A program made the translations under genes and the position numbers. From contig FNZT01000016.1 of the NCBI GenBank assembly GCA_900109435.1, positions 16,573 through 80,572 of the forward strand: a DNA stretch of 64,000 bases, given 5' to 3'. A model generated the notes under the pieces. That model ran no database searches and was not told the origin of the DNA. It was given only the letters and a program-made list of their open reading frames with translations. Each line of letters opens with the position of its first letter. Within the stretch, counting starts at the first letter, position 1. This stretch comes from Ruminococcus sp. YRD2003 (GTDB taxonomy: Bacteria > Bacillota > Clostridia > Oscillospirales > Ruminococcaceae). Shown here one piece after another: positions 8,762 to 18,232 of the stretch.

Positions 8762-8944
8762 TCATTTCAGAAGCGGCAGAGCGACCGCCACAGTCATCCC
8801 CGCGATAATGAGTGCCCCGATGATATCGACCGCGGCAGCGAAGCCCTTCCAGCCTCCCGCACGGATATGCCGATAGACATTGAGACACCATGCGAGGAAC
8901 ATGAGCACGAACAGAAACACCAGAAAAACTACCATTCCTCTCAT
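8762..8944 (-). CDS. Small membrane protein, function unknown
   Basis: A 60-residue protein with two hydrophobic segments separated by RHIRAGGWKG. The start MRGMVVFL is chosen because GGGAGGTG lies five bases upstream; a start 27 bases earlier has no such site. It lies 35 bp downstream of the TraX-family gene. Confidence 0.65.
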   Translation of the reverse strand: MRGMVVFLVFLFVLMFLAWCLNVYRHIRAGGWKGFAAAVDIIGALIIAGMTVAVALPLLK

Positions 8945-8979
8945 AGCTGCACCTCCCGCGGCTGCCGTCACCGAAACAC

Positions 8980-9732
8980 TTATAACTTATACTTGATAAG
9001 ACCGAGCACAAACAGATGTGCGGGGTAAAAAACATAAAAGAACCATTTCGACAGCTTTCTGAGCTTACCGCCGCCTCTTTCGCCGTTATACAGCATTATC
9101 ACACCCACAGGCAAGGCAAGTCCGAGCACATACCACTTAGCCGTAAAGACCGAAATATCGTTTGCAGCGTCCAATATGAGCGGCAGTATCACCCTCACAA
9201 AAGCGACCGCGAAGTAAGCGAGCACCTGAACGCTCTTATTCCCCCGCGCAAACTCAAACGCAAGCACGAACAGCACTCCTGTCATGCCCCAGTCGCAGAA
9301 CGACGCGAAATACAGCACCGCGAGCAGCATAGGCAGCTTCATCGCCTTGTCCACTCTGTCGGTATTGACGATATGCACAGCCAGCAGCGAGAGCAGGAGC
9401 GTCGTTATGACGCTTTCCTTCGCGATGACGAACATCGTCCCGTTGCAGGCATAGGTGAAAGCAAAATGCGAGATGAAGGCGAAGATGCCGAGCCTCAGAA
9501 AATACTTTTTGAGATCCCGCGTATGGTGATAGCCCTCAGAGATAAAGAAGCACATCACAGGAGCCGTGATACGGCCGAAAAAGCGCATTATACCGTATAT
9601 CAGCAGATCGGAAGGAACAAGCAGTACCGCGATATGGTCACACAGCATTGCGAGTATCGCGATATATTTCAATCCCGAGCCTGTCAGCCCGAACTCTCTT
9701 TTTCCGCCTTGAACAGTACCCGCACCGTCCAT
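8980..9732 (-). CDS. TraX family membrane protein
   Basis: A 250-residue polytopic membrane protein. The LKYIAILAMLCDHIA and RFFGRITAPVMCFFISEGYHHTRDLKKYFLRL regions (each shown only in part as the family signature) match the TraX family. TraX acetylates F-pilin in conjugative plasmids, but chromosomal Firmicutes homologues have no defined role. About seven to eight hydrophobic segments are visible, and a YNGERGGGKLRKLSKWFFY stretch near the C-terminus is typical. The start overlaps the aconitase stop as TAATG, so it is translationally coupled to acn. There is no conjugation gene nearby. Confidence 0.85.
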   Translation of the reverse strand: MDGAGTVQGGKREFGLTGSGLKYIAILAMLCDHIAVLLVPSDLLIYGIMRFFGRITAPVMCFFISEGYHHTRDLKKYFLRLGIFAFISHFAFTYACNGTMFVIAKESVITTLLLSLLAVHIVNTDRVDKAMKLPMLLAVLYFASFCDWGMTGVLFVLAFEFARGNKSVQVLAYFAVAFVRVILPLILDAANDISVFTAKWYVLGLALPVGVIMLYNGERGGGKLRKLSKWFFYVFYPAHLFVLGLIKYKL

Positions 9733-11669
9733 TACTTCATCGACTCTCTTGTATAGTCGAGCAGACCGCCCGCGAGCATGATATCCTTAGTACGACCCGA
9801 AAGCTCGCAGAGAACGGGTATCTCGGCACCATTGGTCTTATTTACGACAGTGAGTTCGCTCCTGCCGTCGGCAACAGCCTTTCTCACGTCAGCGAGAACG
9901 AGCTGATCGCCCTGATTTATCTTGTCATAGTCAGCCTCATTCACGAAAGTGAGCGGGAGAATGCCGGCGTTGATAAGGTTTGCACGATGGATACGTGCAA
10001 ACGACTTAACGAGCACAGCCTTGACTCCGAGGTAGAGCGGAGCGAGAGCCGCGTGCTCACGCGACGAGCCCTGACCGTAGTTGGAGCCTCCGACGATGAT
10101 GCTCTTGCCGAGGGACTTAGCTCTCTCGGGGAACTGCTCATCGCAGACAGCGAAGCAGAACTGGCTTATTTTCGGGATATTCGAGCGCAGAGGAAGTATC
10201 TTCGCACCTGCGGGCATGATGTGGTCGGTAGTGATGTTGTCGCCGACCTTGAGTGAAACAGGCGCGTCGATAGTCTCGAGGAGCGGAGCTGTCTCGGGGT
10301 AGGGCTTTATGTTGGGTCCGCGGAGTATCTCCACGCTGTCCATTTCCTCAGCGGGAGCGGGCGGAACGATCATATTGTCGTTGATAGTGAACTCCTCGGG
10401 GAGCTTGAAATCGGGCATATCGCCGAGCTCACGCGGGTCGGTGAGGAAGCCTGTCAGAGCGGAAGCCGCCGCCATTTCAGGCGAAACGAGGTAGATCTGA
10501 CCGTCCTTGGTTCCCGAGCGTCCCTCGAAGTTTCTGTTGAAAGTACGGAGCGAGATACCCTTTGAGTTAGGCGACTGTCCCATGCCGATGCACGGACCGC
10601 AAGCCGACTCAAGAATACGCGCACCCGCGTCGATAAGAGTAGCGAGGGCACCGTTCTGAGCCATCATATTGAGCACCTGCTTTGAGCCTGGAGCGATAGC
10701 GAGCGAAACATCGGGGTGAACGGTCTTGCCCTTGAGTATATGAGCGACCTTGAGCATATCGAGGAGAGAAGAATTCGTACATGATCCGATGCAGACCTGG
10801 TCTATCTTGAGCTTTCCGATCTCCTCAACGCTCTTGACGTTATCGGGAGAATGCGGACAAGCGGCAAGAGGAACGAGCTTGCTGAGGTCGATATCGAGCT
10901 CCTCGTCGTAAACTGCGTCGGGGTCGGCTGCGAGCGGAGTCCAGACCTCCTCACGCTTCTGAGCCTTGAGGAACTGCTTAGTCACCTCGTCGGAGGGGAA
11001 GATAGAGGTCGTAGCACCGAGCTCGGCGCCCATGTTTGTGATAGTGGCACGCTCGGGGACAGAGAGCGTCTTAACGCCCTCACCGACGTACTCGATGACC
11101 TTGCCGACGCCGCCCTTAACGGAGAGACGTCTGAGCACTTCGAGGATAACGTCCTTTGCAGACACCCACGGACTGAGCTTGCCTGTGAGGTTCACTTTTA
11201 CCACCTTGGGGCAGGTTATGTAGTAAGCACCGCCGCCCATAGCAACAGCGACATCGAGACCGCCCGCACCGATAGCTATCATACCGATACCGCCGCCTGT
11301 GGGGGTATGGGAGTCAGAGCCGATGAGGGTCTTGCCGGGAACACCGAATCTCTCGAGGTGGACCTGGTGGCAGATACCGTTGCCGGGGCGCGAGAAATAG
11401 ATGCCGTGCTTCTTGGCAACACTGCCGATGAAGCGGTGGTCATCAGCGTTCTCGAAGCCGTTCTGGAGCGTATTGTGGTCGATATAAGCGACCGAGCGCT
11501 CGGTCTTAACGCGCGGAACACCGATAGCCTCGAACTCGAGGTAAGCCATAGTACCCGTAGCGTCCTGAGTGAGGGTCTGATCGATGCGAATGCCTATTTC
11601 CTGTCCTTTTACGTACTCGCCGTCGACGAGGTGAGCCTTTAATATCTTTTCGGTAAGAGTTGAACCCAT
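9732..11669 (-). CDS. acnA: Aconitate hydratase
   Basis: A 645-residue aconitase, isomerising citrate to isocitrate through a 4Fe-4S cluster. Cluster cysteines are seen in CIGSCTNSSL and in ACGPCIGMGQSP. Substrate-binding motifs SDSHTPTGGG and GSNYGQGSSREHAAL (swivel domain) are also present. The length is that of the shorter aconitase subgroup (about 640 residues) rather than the 890-residue AcnA, so the symbol is approximate. The start MGSTLTEKI is chosen because AAAGGA precedes it by nine bases; longer TTG starts are unlikely. Its own promoter is at 11702-11730. TraX is coupled downstream, with icd further along the strand. Confidence 0.93.
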   Translation of the reverse strand: MGSTLTEKILKAHLVDGEYVKGQEIGIRIDQTLTQDATGTMAYLEFEAIGVPRVKTERSVAYIDHNTLQNGFENADDHRFIGSVAKKHGIYFSRPGNGICHQVHLERFGVPGKTLIGSDSHTPTGGGIGMIAIGAGGLDVAVAMGGGAYYITCPKVVKVNLTGKLSPWVSAKDVILEVLRRLSVKGGVGKVIEYVGEGVKTLSVPERATITNMGAELGATTSIFPSDEVTKQFLKAQKREEVWTPLAADPDAVYDEELDIDLSKLVPLAACPHSPDNVKSVEEIGKLKIDQVCIGSCTNSSLLDMLKVAHILKGKTVHPDVSLAIAPGSKQVLNMMAQNGALATLIDAGARILESACGPCIGMGQSPNSKGISLRTFNRNFEGRSGTKDGQIYLVSPEMAAASALTGFLTDPRELGDMPDFKLPEEFTINDNMIVPPAPAEEMDSVEILRGPNIKPYPETAPLLETIDAPVSLKVGDNITTDHIMPAGAKILPLRSNIPKISQFCFAVCDEQFPERAKSLGKSIIVGGSNYGQGSSREHAALAPLYLGVKAVLVKSFARIHRANLINAGILPLTFVNEADYDKINQGDQLVLADVRKAVADGRSELTVVNKTNGAEIPVLCELSGRTKDIMLAGGLLDYTRESMK

Positions 11670-11701
11670 AGATATCAGTCCTTTCAAACATATATATATA
11701 C

Positions 11702-11730
11702 ATTTTACTACTTTTCACAAAGTTTGTCAA
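11702..11730 (-). promoter_or_regulatory. Consensus promoter of aconitase, with TTGTGA half site
   Basis: TTGACA, 17-nt spacer, TAAAAT on the minus strand, 33 bp before the start codon. The spacer carries TTGTGA, equal to one arm of a Rex-type operator. The second arm is poor, so Rex control is only a suggestion. Confidence 0.75.
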
Positions 11731-11759
11731 GAATTAAACAAGGGAGTAAACACATATAG

Positions 11760-11892
11760 TTAGCAACTGCTAATCGCCAGTCGTATTCTCCCGTATCAAA
11801 ACCAAAAGGGCGGACGAAGGGGAGCCCCCTCTGGCGGATCGCAGGTTACCAAATATGAGCCGTTACTTTACGGCTCGGTAGCCCATTTTTTT
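11760..11892 (+). ncRNA. Possible small RNA with intrinsic terminator
   Basis: A structured intergenic segment. From 5' to 3' there is a hairpin TTAGC-AACT-GCTAA (11760-11773), a hairpin AGGGG-AGC-CCCCT (11818-11830) flanked by direct repeats GGCGGA, and a two-step terminator. The terminator has an outer stem GGTTACC/GGTAGCC, an inner stem GAGCCGT/ACGGCTC, and a T-run at 11886-11892. No plus-strand gene precedes the terminator, so it must belong to an RNA starting nearby. A weak promoter (TTGTCA at 11724, TAAACA at 11747, 17-nt spacer) could start it at about 11759. No known RNA family was recognised. Confidence 0.4.
11844..11892 (+). terminator. Intrinsic terminator without an upstream gene
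   Basis: Stem 11844-11850 with 11877-11883 (GGTTACC/GGTAGCC) enclosing the stem 11857-11863 with 11870-11876 (GAGCCGT/ACGGCTC), followed by seven T residues. The neighbouring genes are all on the minus strand. Confidence 0.7.
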
Positions 11893-11929
11893 CCGCTAAG
11901 GAGAGCAGCCTCATATCCACCCTTTGTTA

Positions 11930-12202
11930 TCAGAAAATACTGCCTATCGTTCCGTTCATACGAAGCACCGAATACACCACCAGCACGAAGATGATACCGC
12001 CAATCAAGCCATATTTGTCCATTCTGCGGCGTTCGCGCCTGTATTTCGTGTAAGATGGCTCCTGATGGAACACCATCGGAGCAAACTGCCCGTTTTCCCG
12101 AACATCGTCCATGTGCTTGTCAAACCTGTGCATCTTTAACAGCAGGAAACACATCAGAGCAATTATCGCGAATGCAAGCAGCACATCGAGGTGCTCAGAC
12201 AT
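11930..12202 (-). CDS. Small membrane protein downstream of lysA
   Basis: A 90-residue protein with an N-terminal hydrophobic segment (LLAFAIIALMCFLLL), a charged middle and a C-terminal hydrophobic segment. The start MSEHLDVLL overlaps the end of lysA by eight bases, which suggests coupled translation with lysA; an upstream start would overlap lysA by about 80 bases. Function unknown. Confidence 0.65.
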   Translation of the reverse strand: MSEHLDVLLAFAIIALMCFLLLKMHRFDKHMDDVRENGQFAPMVFHQEPSYTKYRRERRRMDKYGLIGGIIFVLVVYSVLRMNGTIGSIF

Positions 12203-13493
12203 CGTTCCTGATGATATCGTCGAGCGACTCACGGCGTACGCCGATACGAGCCTCACCGTCCTTAACAAAGACAACGGCAGGGCGCTGGAGCCTGTTATAG
12301 GTCATCGCCATGGAGAAGTTATACGCCCCCGTAGCGAGAACAGCGATGATATCGCCCGATTCAGCGTGCTGCAAGGGCATATTCTCGCCGATGAGGTCGC
12401 CGCTCTCGCAGCATCTTCCCGCGATAGTGACCTTCTCATCGCGCGGCTGATCGGCTTTATTTGCAACGACCGCCTCATACTCGGACTGATAGAGGATATA
12501 GCGCGGATTATCGGGCATACCTCCGTCCACTGAGATATATGTACGAATGTCGGGAATGACCTTGCGCGCACCGACCTTATACAGTGTGATACCCGCCGAG
12601 CCGACGATAGCGCGGCCGGGCTCGATATACATTCTCGGCTGAGCTATGCCGAGCTCCGCACACTGAGCCTTGACTACGGCTGAAACGCGCTCGATGAACT
12701 TCTCAAACGGCTCGGGGTCGTGCTCGGTGAGGTACTTGATACCGAAGCCGCCGCCGAGGTTGAGCCCTTTTATCTCGTAGCCGAGCTCGTTCTTGACCTT
12801 CGCGATGAAGCCGAGCATAGTCTTAGCCGCCTCTTCAAATGGCTCGATGTCGAAGATCTGCGAGCCGATGTGGCAGTGAACGCCGTAAAACACGACATTC
12901 CCGCAGGAAACAGCCTCTTTCACAGCCTCGAACGCCTCGCCCGTTTCGAGCGCGAAGCCGAACTTGCTGTCTATCTGACCGGTGAGCACCTTTTCGTGGG
13001 TGTGAGCCTCGATACCGGGCTTGATGCGGAACATGATATGGGGCTTTTTGCCCATATCCTTGGCGATAGCCTCAAGCCTGTGAAGCTCGGGGATATTGTC
13101 GACGATTATGTGACCGACGCCGACCTCGAGGCAGTATCTGAGCTCCTCGTCGGACTTGTTATTGCCGTGGAATCCGACCTTTTCCATGGGGAAGCCCGCC
13201 TTTACGGCTGTGTAGAGCTCGCCTATGGAGACAGCGTCGAGACCGTCGCCCTCGCTTGCGACGATGCGGCACATCTCCATGCAGGAGAAAGCCTTGCTTG
13301 CGAAGTGGACTTCTCCCCTGCCCTCGTAGAACTTGTTCATGCTGTCGTGGAAGCGGCGGAGGTTTTCGCGGATGAGGTTTTCGTCCATAACGTAGAGCGG
13401 AGTTCCGTACTGCTGGGCGAGTTCTATTGTGTCAGCTCCGTCTATGGTCAGGTGTCCCTTAGCATTGACGCCAAGATTTTCCGATACGAACAT
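12195..13493 (-). CDS. lysA: Diaminopimelate decarboxylase
   Basis: A 432-residue PLP enzyme of the alanine-racemase fold that makes L-lysine from meso-diaminopimelate, the last step of lysine synthesis. HFASKAFSC with the PLP lysine at about residue 67 is the signature. GVHCHIGSQI, LNLGGGFGI and the C-terminal RCCESGD and ATGAYNFSMAM motifs are also present. The start MFVSENLG is chosen because AAAGGA lies nine bases upstream. The upstream region is a hairpin array with no visible lysine riboswitch. Confidence 0.95.
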   Translation of the reverse strand: MFVSENLGVNAKGHLTIDGADTIELAQQYGTPLYVMDENLIRENLRRFHDSMNKFYEGRGEVHFASKAFSCMEMCRIVASEGDGLDAVSIGELYTAVKAGFPMEKVGFHGNNKSDEELRYCLEVGVGHIIVDNIPELHRLEAIAKDMGKKPHIMFRIKPGIEAHTHEKVLTGQIDSKFGFALETGEAFEAVKEAVSCGNVVFYGVHCHIGSQIFDIEPFEEAAKTMLGFIAKVKNELGYEIKGLNLGGGFGIKYLTEHDPEPFEKFIERVSAVVKAQCAELGIAQPRMYIEPGRAIVGSAGITLYKVGARKVIPDIRTYISVDGGMPDNPRYILYQSEYEAVVANKADQPRDEKVTIAGRCCESGDLIGENMPLQHAESGDIIAVLATGAYNFSMAMTYNRLQRPAVVFVKDGEARIGVRRESLDDIIRNDV

Positions 13494-13554
13494 ATCTATC
13501 ATTCCTTTCATAAGTAAGGGGCGCGGAGAAATCTTCCGCATTGAATAAACTTAA

Positions 13555-13770
13555 GCGCGAACATCGGGTTCCAAGGGACTGTGTCCCTTGGCAGGTCAAG
13601 GGCAGAGCCCTTGCAGGGTGTGGGGCAGCGCCCCACGACGGAGTGCGCTCTGCAAGGGGATGAATTTCAAAACAGTCCAGTGGACTGTTTTGAAAGAGGG
13701 GAGGCTCTGCAAGAGAGAGCCTCCCCTTGCGGAAGTTCTCAGTTGCTATGTCCGCGGAATTATTCCGCGC
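13555..13770 (+). repeat. Long composite hairpin repeat, copy A
   Basis: A segment made of successive palindromes: CCAAGGGAC/GTCCCTTGG, CAAGGGC/GCCCTTG, TGGGGC/GCCCCA, a 13-bp AGTCCAGTGGACT core, GAGGCTCT/AGAGCCTC and CGCGGAATTATTCCGCG. The same series occurs in the opposite orientation at 43025-43244 (copy B). It lies upstream of lysA, and no gene in it has a ribosome-binding site. Confidence 0.85.
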
Positions 13771-14040
13771 AAAATAACAATACCGCTTGTATTATTATTT
13801 CAGAAACAGCAGATATCGTGTTCGCAAACAATTCACTGGATTGTTTGCGAAGAGCGGCTTTTGCTTAATAATGAGAGTGTTTCGCCGCCATAGACGGCGA
13901 CTAAGGGCTTTGCCCTTAGAACCCACCAAGGGCGCTGCCCTTGGAACCTGCGGGGCTCTGCCCTCGACCCGCAAGCCTTTGAAAAGGCTTGAGCGAAACT
14001 TTTGGTTTCGCGCCGTAATTGATTCAAAACGGTGGATACC
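13771..14040. repeat. Further hairpin array between lysA and engB
   Basis: Noncoding stretch with a 10-bp stem TTCGCAAACA/TGTTTGCGAA around 13822-13850 (loop TTCACTGGAT), then CTAAGGGC/GCCCTTAG, CCAAGGGC/GCCCTTGG and GGGGC/GCCCT hairpins. The Cys-less open frames across it are products of the repeats and were not accepted. A related TTCGCAAACAAT palindrome is found near 36940-36972. Confidence 0.7.
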
Positions 14041-14078
14041 TCCGCGCAGGTGGTATCGGGGACACCGTCCCCTACATA

Positions 14079-14675
14079 TCAGTCCCCGGTCACGTCCTCG
14101 ACTATCTGCCGAAGCTCGTCCACGCCCTCGAAAGTCATGGACGAGAACGGTACGCAGTGTATATCGTCAAAGCACGGTATCTCATCCCTGAAAGCTTCCA
14201 TGCGCTTCTCACGCTCGGACTTTTTGAGCTTGTCCGCCTTGGTGAGGACGATGACGAACGGCATTTCGGTATCTATCAGGTAGTTTATCATGTCCACGTC
14301 GTCCTTGGTGGGAGCGTGGCGCATATCCACAAGCATGAATACCAGCCGTATATCGCGGTCAGAGCCGAGGTAACCCTCGATGAGCCCCGACCAGCGTTCC
14401 TTTTCGGACTTCGCGACCTTCGCGTATCCGTAGCCGGGGAGGTCCACAAAATAGATATTTTCCAGCCCGTAGAAGTTGATAGTCGCCGTCTTGCCGGGGA
14501 CCGAGCTGACTCTCGCGAGGTTCTTACGGTTAAAGAGCTTGTTTATGAGCGTGGATTTTCCCACGTTTGAATGTCCCGCAAACGCAATCTCCATGCGCTC
14601 GGGAGCTGGTATCTGGGAGAACTTCCCGTACGCGGCGACAAATTCCGCTTTGTTGTAGTTGAGCTTCACGGTCAT
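14079..14675 (-). CDS. engB: Ribosome biogenesis GTPase EngB (YsxC)
   Basis: A 198-residue TrmE-Era-EngA-EngB family GTPase needed for assembly of the large ribosomal subunit. G1 is GHSNVGKST at about residues 34-42, G3 is DLPGYGYAKV, and G4 is TKADKL; the length is normal. It lies 13 bp downstream of lon on the same strand, the standard lon-engB pair of Firmicutes. The RBS AGGA before the ATG is a few bases away. Confidence 0.95.
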   Translation of the reverse strand: MTVKLNYNKAEFVAAYGKFSQIPAPERMEIAFAGHSNVGKSTLINKLFNRKNLARVSSVPGKTATINFYGLENIYFVDLPGYGYAKVAKSEKERWSGLIEGYLGSDRDIRLVFMLVDMRHAPTKDDVDMINYLIDTEMPFVIVLTKADKLKKSEREKRMEAFRDEIPCFDDIHCVPFSSMTFEGVDELRQIVEDVTGD

Positions 14676-14688
14676 CCTCCTTTTCGTG

Positions 14689-17091
14689 TCAGTTTGCCAC
14701 AGCCGCAGACGCGTTCTTTGCAGGTCTGCCGCGCCTGCGCTTGACAGGCTGCTTTATAAGCGCCGTATCGAGCACCTTCGCGAGGTCGTCCGCGTATACG
14801 AACTCAATGGCGTTCTTGACGACATCGTCTACCTCCTCGAGGTCGGGCTTGTTTGCGACGGGGATTATCACCGTGCCTATCTCAGCCTTGTAAGCCGCCA
14901 TGGTCTTCTCGCGCAGACCGCCTATCGGGAGCACTCTTCCGTGGAGGGTTATCTCGCCTGTCATAGCCACATCGGCTCTCACGGGCATACCCGACAGCGC
15001 CGAAACGAGCGCAGTAGTCATCGTAACTCCCGCGGAAGGACCGTCCTTGGGGACAGCACCCTCGGGAGCGTGTATGTGAATGTCGTTGTTCTTGTAGAAA
15101 TCGGGGTCTATGCCGTACTTGTCGGCAACACTTCTCACGTAGCTGACCGCTATCTTCGCGCTCTCCTTCATGACGTCGCCGAGCGAGCCCGTCACCTCTA
15201 TCTTGCCCGTGCCTTTGAGCACGATGACCTCGAGCGGCATCAGCACTCCTCCGACGCTCGTCCACGCAAGCCCGTTGACCACACCGACCTGATCCTTCTG
15301 GGAGAGGAGGTCGGGCAGATACTTCTTCACACCGAGCCAGTCCTGAAGCTCCTTAGCCTTGACGGTCACGCGCTTGGCGTCGCCCGATGCTATCTTCTTG
15401 GCAGCCTTTCTGCAAAGCGAAGCGATGGACCTTTCAAGGGTACGCACACCCGCTTCCTTGGTGTAATACTGTATGATGTCGTGTATCGCAGCGTCCTCTA
15501 TTTTGAGCTGAGTGCCCTTCAGACCGTGCTCCTTGAGCTGCTTGGGAACAAGGTGCTCCTTTGCGATGTGGAACTTCTCCTCCGCTGTATAGCTCGGGAG
15601 CTCTATCAGCTCCATACGGTCGAGGAGAGGCGCAGGTATCGCGGAGACGTTATTGGCGGTGGTGATGAACACGCACTTGCTCAGGTCGAACGGCACTTCG
15701 ATGAAGTGGTCGCGGAAGGCGTTGTTCTGCTCGCTGTCGAGCACTTCGAGCATCGCGGACGACGGGTCGCCCTTGATATCGCTGCAAAGCTTGTCTATCT
15801 CGTCAAAGAGTATCAGCGGATTTGCCGAGCCTGCCTGCTGGAGAGCAGTTATGATACGTCCGGGCATAGCGCCTACGTAGGTCTTTCTGTGACCTCTTAT
15901 ATCAGCCTCATCGCGCACGCCGCCGAGAGAAACTCTCGCGTACTTGCGTCCCATAGCCTTGGCTATAGACTTGGCAATGGAGGTCTTGCCTATTCCGGGA
16001 GGTCCCGCAAGGCAGATTATCTGTCCCTTTATCTCGGGGTTGAGCATATGCACGGCAAGGAACTCGAGAATGCGCTCCTTGACCTTTTTGAGCCCGTAGT
16101 GGTCCTTTTCGAGGATATCCTCGGCCTTGTCCATGGATATCTTTGCCTTTGTGTACTTGTTCCACGGCAGGTCGAGCACGGTGTCGAGGTAGTTCTTGAT
16201 GACGAACGCCTCCTGTGACGACGGCGGGAGCTTGCCGAGCTTATCCGCCTCTTTCAGGAGCTTTTCGGTATTCTTCTTGTCGAGTTTAAGGCTGTAGATG
16301 TCGTTGATATACTCGAAGACCTCGTCGCCGTCGTCCTCGCCGAGCTGTTCCTGGATTATCCTCATCTGCTCGCGGAGGTAGTATTCCTTCTGTCCCTTGT
16401 CTATGCTGTTCTTGGTCTGTTCGTTGATGAGGTTCTCGAGCTCGAGTATCTCCACCTCCGAGGACAGGCACGCAAAGAGCACCGACAGCTTGTTGAGGAT
16501 ATTTGTCTCCTCGAGGAGCGTCTGCTTATCGCGGTAGTTGAGGTTGCAGTTGAACGTGACCGCCTCAAAGAGCTTGTAGGGGTCGTCCTGTGTCATCACG
16601 GACGTAAGGAGCTCCTTCGGCATCTTCGGGAAGTACTGGGAATAGCGCTCGAAGACGTCCTTCACGGAGCGCATGAGAGCCTCCGTCTCGACCTCGTCGA
16701 CCTTTGCCCGCGAATATGTGGGCATACGCTTGACTTCCGCCTTCAGCGTTTCGCCGTCGTCTATGAGACGTATCAGGCTTGCCTTGTAAACGCCCTCAAC
16801 GAGGACTTTCATGATATTGTCTGGGAGCTTGAGCACCTGCTTTATCTCCGCGACCACGCCGACTTTGTACACATCGGTAGCCTTGGGATTTTCGACATAA
16901 GTCTCATGCTGAGTTACAAGGAAGAGCTTGCCGCCCTCTTTGAGAGCCATTTCTATCGAATCCACGGATTTCTGGCGTGCGACGTCGAAATGCATGACCA
17001 TTTTCGGAAATGCCACGAGACCGCGCATAGCCACGGCGTAGAAGATGTTGCCGTTGTCTGTATTTTTATCGCTTTTTCTTGTCTGTTCCAT
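14689..17091 (-). CDS. lon: ATP-dependent Lon protease
   Basis: An 800-residue LonA-type protease that unfolds and degrades damaged or regulatory proteins. It has an N-terminal substrate-binding region, the Walker [10 protein letters not shown] near residue 361, Walker B and SGDAKR regions, and a C-terminal peptidase domain. In that domain the catalytic Ser lies in [11 protein letters not shown] (about 685) and the Lys in [10 protein letters not shown] (about 728). Length is that of typical LonA. A strong promoter at 17170-17198 drives it and engB follows. In many relatives lon-engB directly follows tig-clpP-clpX, but here about 5 kb of plus-strand genes separate them. Confidence 0.96.
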   Translation of the reverse strand: MEQTRKSDKNTDNGNIFYAVAMRGLVAFPKMVMHFDVARQKSVDSIEMALKEGGKLFLVTQHETYVENPKATDVYKVGVVAEIKQVLKLPDNIMKVLVEGVYKASLIRLIDDGETLKAEVKRMPTYSRAKVDEVETEALMRSVKDVFERYSQYFPKMPKELLTSVMTQDDPYKLFEAVTFNCNLNYRDKQTLLEETNILNKLSVLFACLSSEVEILELENLINEQTKNSIDKGQKEYYLREQMRIIQEQLGEDDGDEVFEYINDIYSLKLDKKNTEKLLKEADKLGKLPPSSQEAFVIKNYLDTVLDLPWNKYTKAKISMDKAEDILEKDHYGLKKVKERILEFLAVHMLNPEIKGQIICLAGPPGIGKTSIAKSIAKAMGRKYARVSLGGVRDEADIRGHRKTYVGAMPGRIITALQQAGSANPLILFDEIDKLCSDIKGDPSSAMLEVLDSEQNNAFRDHFIEVPFDLSKCVFITTANNVSAIPAPLLDRMELIELPSYTAEEKFHIAKEHLVPKQLKEHGLKGTQLKIEDAAIHDIIQYYTKEAGVRTLERSIASLCRKAAKKIASGDAKRVTVKAKELQDWLGVKKYLPDLLSQKDQVGVVNGLAWTSVGGVLMPLEVIVLKGTGKIEVTGSLGDVMKESAKIAVSYVRSVADKYGIDPDFYKNNDIHIHAPEGAVPKDGPSAGVTMTTALVSALSGMPVRADVAMTGEITLHGRVLPIGGLREKTMAAYKAEIGTVIIPVANKPDLEEVDDVVKNAIEFVYADDLAKVLDTALIKQPVKRRRGRPAKNASAAVAN

Positions 17092-17169
17092 TTTTCACCT
17101 AATCCCTTTGGTATCGGTATTTGCCTGTTTTTCCGCAGTTTGTGCTGTTAAAGCCCGCGGTTGAACTAT

Positions 17170-17198
17170 ATTATAGCATATTTTCAAGTAAAATGCAA
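17170..17198 (-). promoter_or_regulatory. Sigma-A promoter of lon
   Basis: TTGCAT, a 17-nt spacer and TATAAT on the minus strand, about 80 bp upstream of the lon start. Confidence 0.8.
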
Positions 17199-17362
17199 CC
17201 GCACAGCAAAAAGTTCATATTCCTATCACCTTTTACACATTATCGCCGCAGGCTATACCCCCTGCCCCGCCTGAACACCGTCCTGTGGCTGTTACCGCAA
17301 AAAATGATAAATGTAACAGATAAAGTGATAATAATAACCTTTACTCTTCCCTCACATTTCGT

Positions 17363-17368
17363 TATAAT
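17363..17368 (+). promoter_or_regulatory. -10 element upstream of the lipoprotein gene
   Basis: A perfect TATAAT, 33 bp before the proposed start at 17401. The -35 hexamer at the right distance (TTTACT) is weak. Confidence 0.45.
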
Positions 17369-17400
17369 ATGGGTAAAGGATCACGAACGGAGGGTGTGCC

Positions 17401-18096
17401 ATTAAAAAGCTGATAACAATAATAATGGCAGCAGTAATGACGGGAATGCTGTTGTGTACGGGATGTAGTATGAAACGGGTAGACTATGAAGCGGTATTGT
17501 TAGATTACCTGAGCAATCGCTACCCAGATGACAATTTCACGGTCTCTTCCAATCAGCTTACCACCGAGGGAAACAATCCGAATTTATTTTCCGTTTATTT
17601 TCGCAGTGAAAGATTCCCTGATGAGGGAATTAAAGCATGGGCGGAAAAAGTTGATGGGAAGTACAATTTTGAAGATAATTATATGAAATATTATCTGCAA
17701 AACGATATCGAAGCTTATGTGCATGATATCGCAGAAAAAAGCTTTGGAGAGTGTAAGGTGTTTGTGGATTTCAGCAATTATCGCCATTGCTTGCCTGAAT
17801 CTTTTCCTACGGATGCAACCGCTGAGGATTTTTTGAAAACAGGAGAAGCCTGCTATTTTGTTGTTTTTGTTTCTCCGGGACACATTTCATTGCAGGATGC
17901 AAGGGAAGAACTTAAGAATTATAAATCTGAGCTTGAAAAATGTGAGTTTGAAAATATTGGTTCCGCTGTTTATATTCTTCCTGATATTGAATCGTTTGAG
18001 AAAACAGATTCAGTTAATGGACCGACAGGAAGGTTCCATGATATGGAGAATTATGATTGGGTGGGCAGCTTAAAAAGTGTTGAAATGAACGAATAG
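17401..18096 (+). CDS. Lipoprotein of unknown function, probable ATT start
   Basis: A secreted lipoprotein of about 231 residues. The ATG at 17425 would give MAAVMTGMLLCTGC with no positive N-terminal charge. Reading back in frame gives IKKLITIIMAAVMTGMLLC, a normal lipoprotein signal peptide, and GGAGG stands seven bases before the ATT codon at 17401. No ATG, GTG or TTG is found in frame at this position. The lipobox is LLCTGC, with Cys at about residue 22. The rest is soluble, acidic and AT-richer than the neighbouring genes. No domain is recognised. It forms the first gene of the plus-strand block between lon and clpX. Confidence 0.7.
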   Translation: MKKLITIIMAAVMTGMLLCTGCSMKRVDYEAVLLDYLSNRYPDDNFTVSSNQLTTEGNNPNLFSVYFRSERFPDEGIKAWAEKVDGKYNFEDNYMKYYLQNDIEAYVHDIAEKSFGECKVFVDFSNYRHCLPESFPTDATAEDFLKTGEACYFVVFVSPGHISLQDAREELKNYKSELEKCEFENIGSAVYILPDIESFEKTDSVNGPTGRFHDMENYDWVGSLKSVEMNE

Positions 18097-18232
18097 GAGA
18101 TAGTGGATAATCATGGATAAATTTTTGAAGAACATGGAGGTGTTCCCTGCAAGTGGTGTCGGGTGGACGGTTTGTCAGGCGCGGACGCACAGTGAGCATT
18201 GCTTTAGCGCTTTGCAGCTTTAAAAGAACTAA

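Noticed and set aside
13581-13893. Open frames across the hairpin array upstream of lysA
   Set aside because: They arise from palindromes that have long open frames in several readings; the same happens in the inverted copy at 43.1 kb.
14659-16218. Long 519-codon plus-strand frame opposite lon
   Set aside because: Antisense shadow of lon without any recognisable motif.
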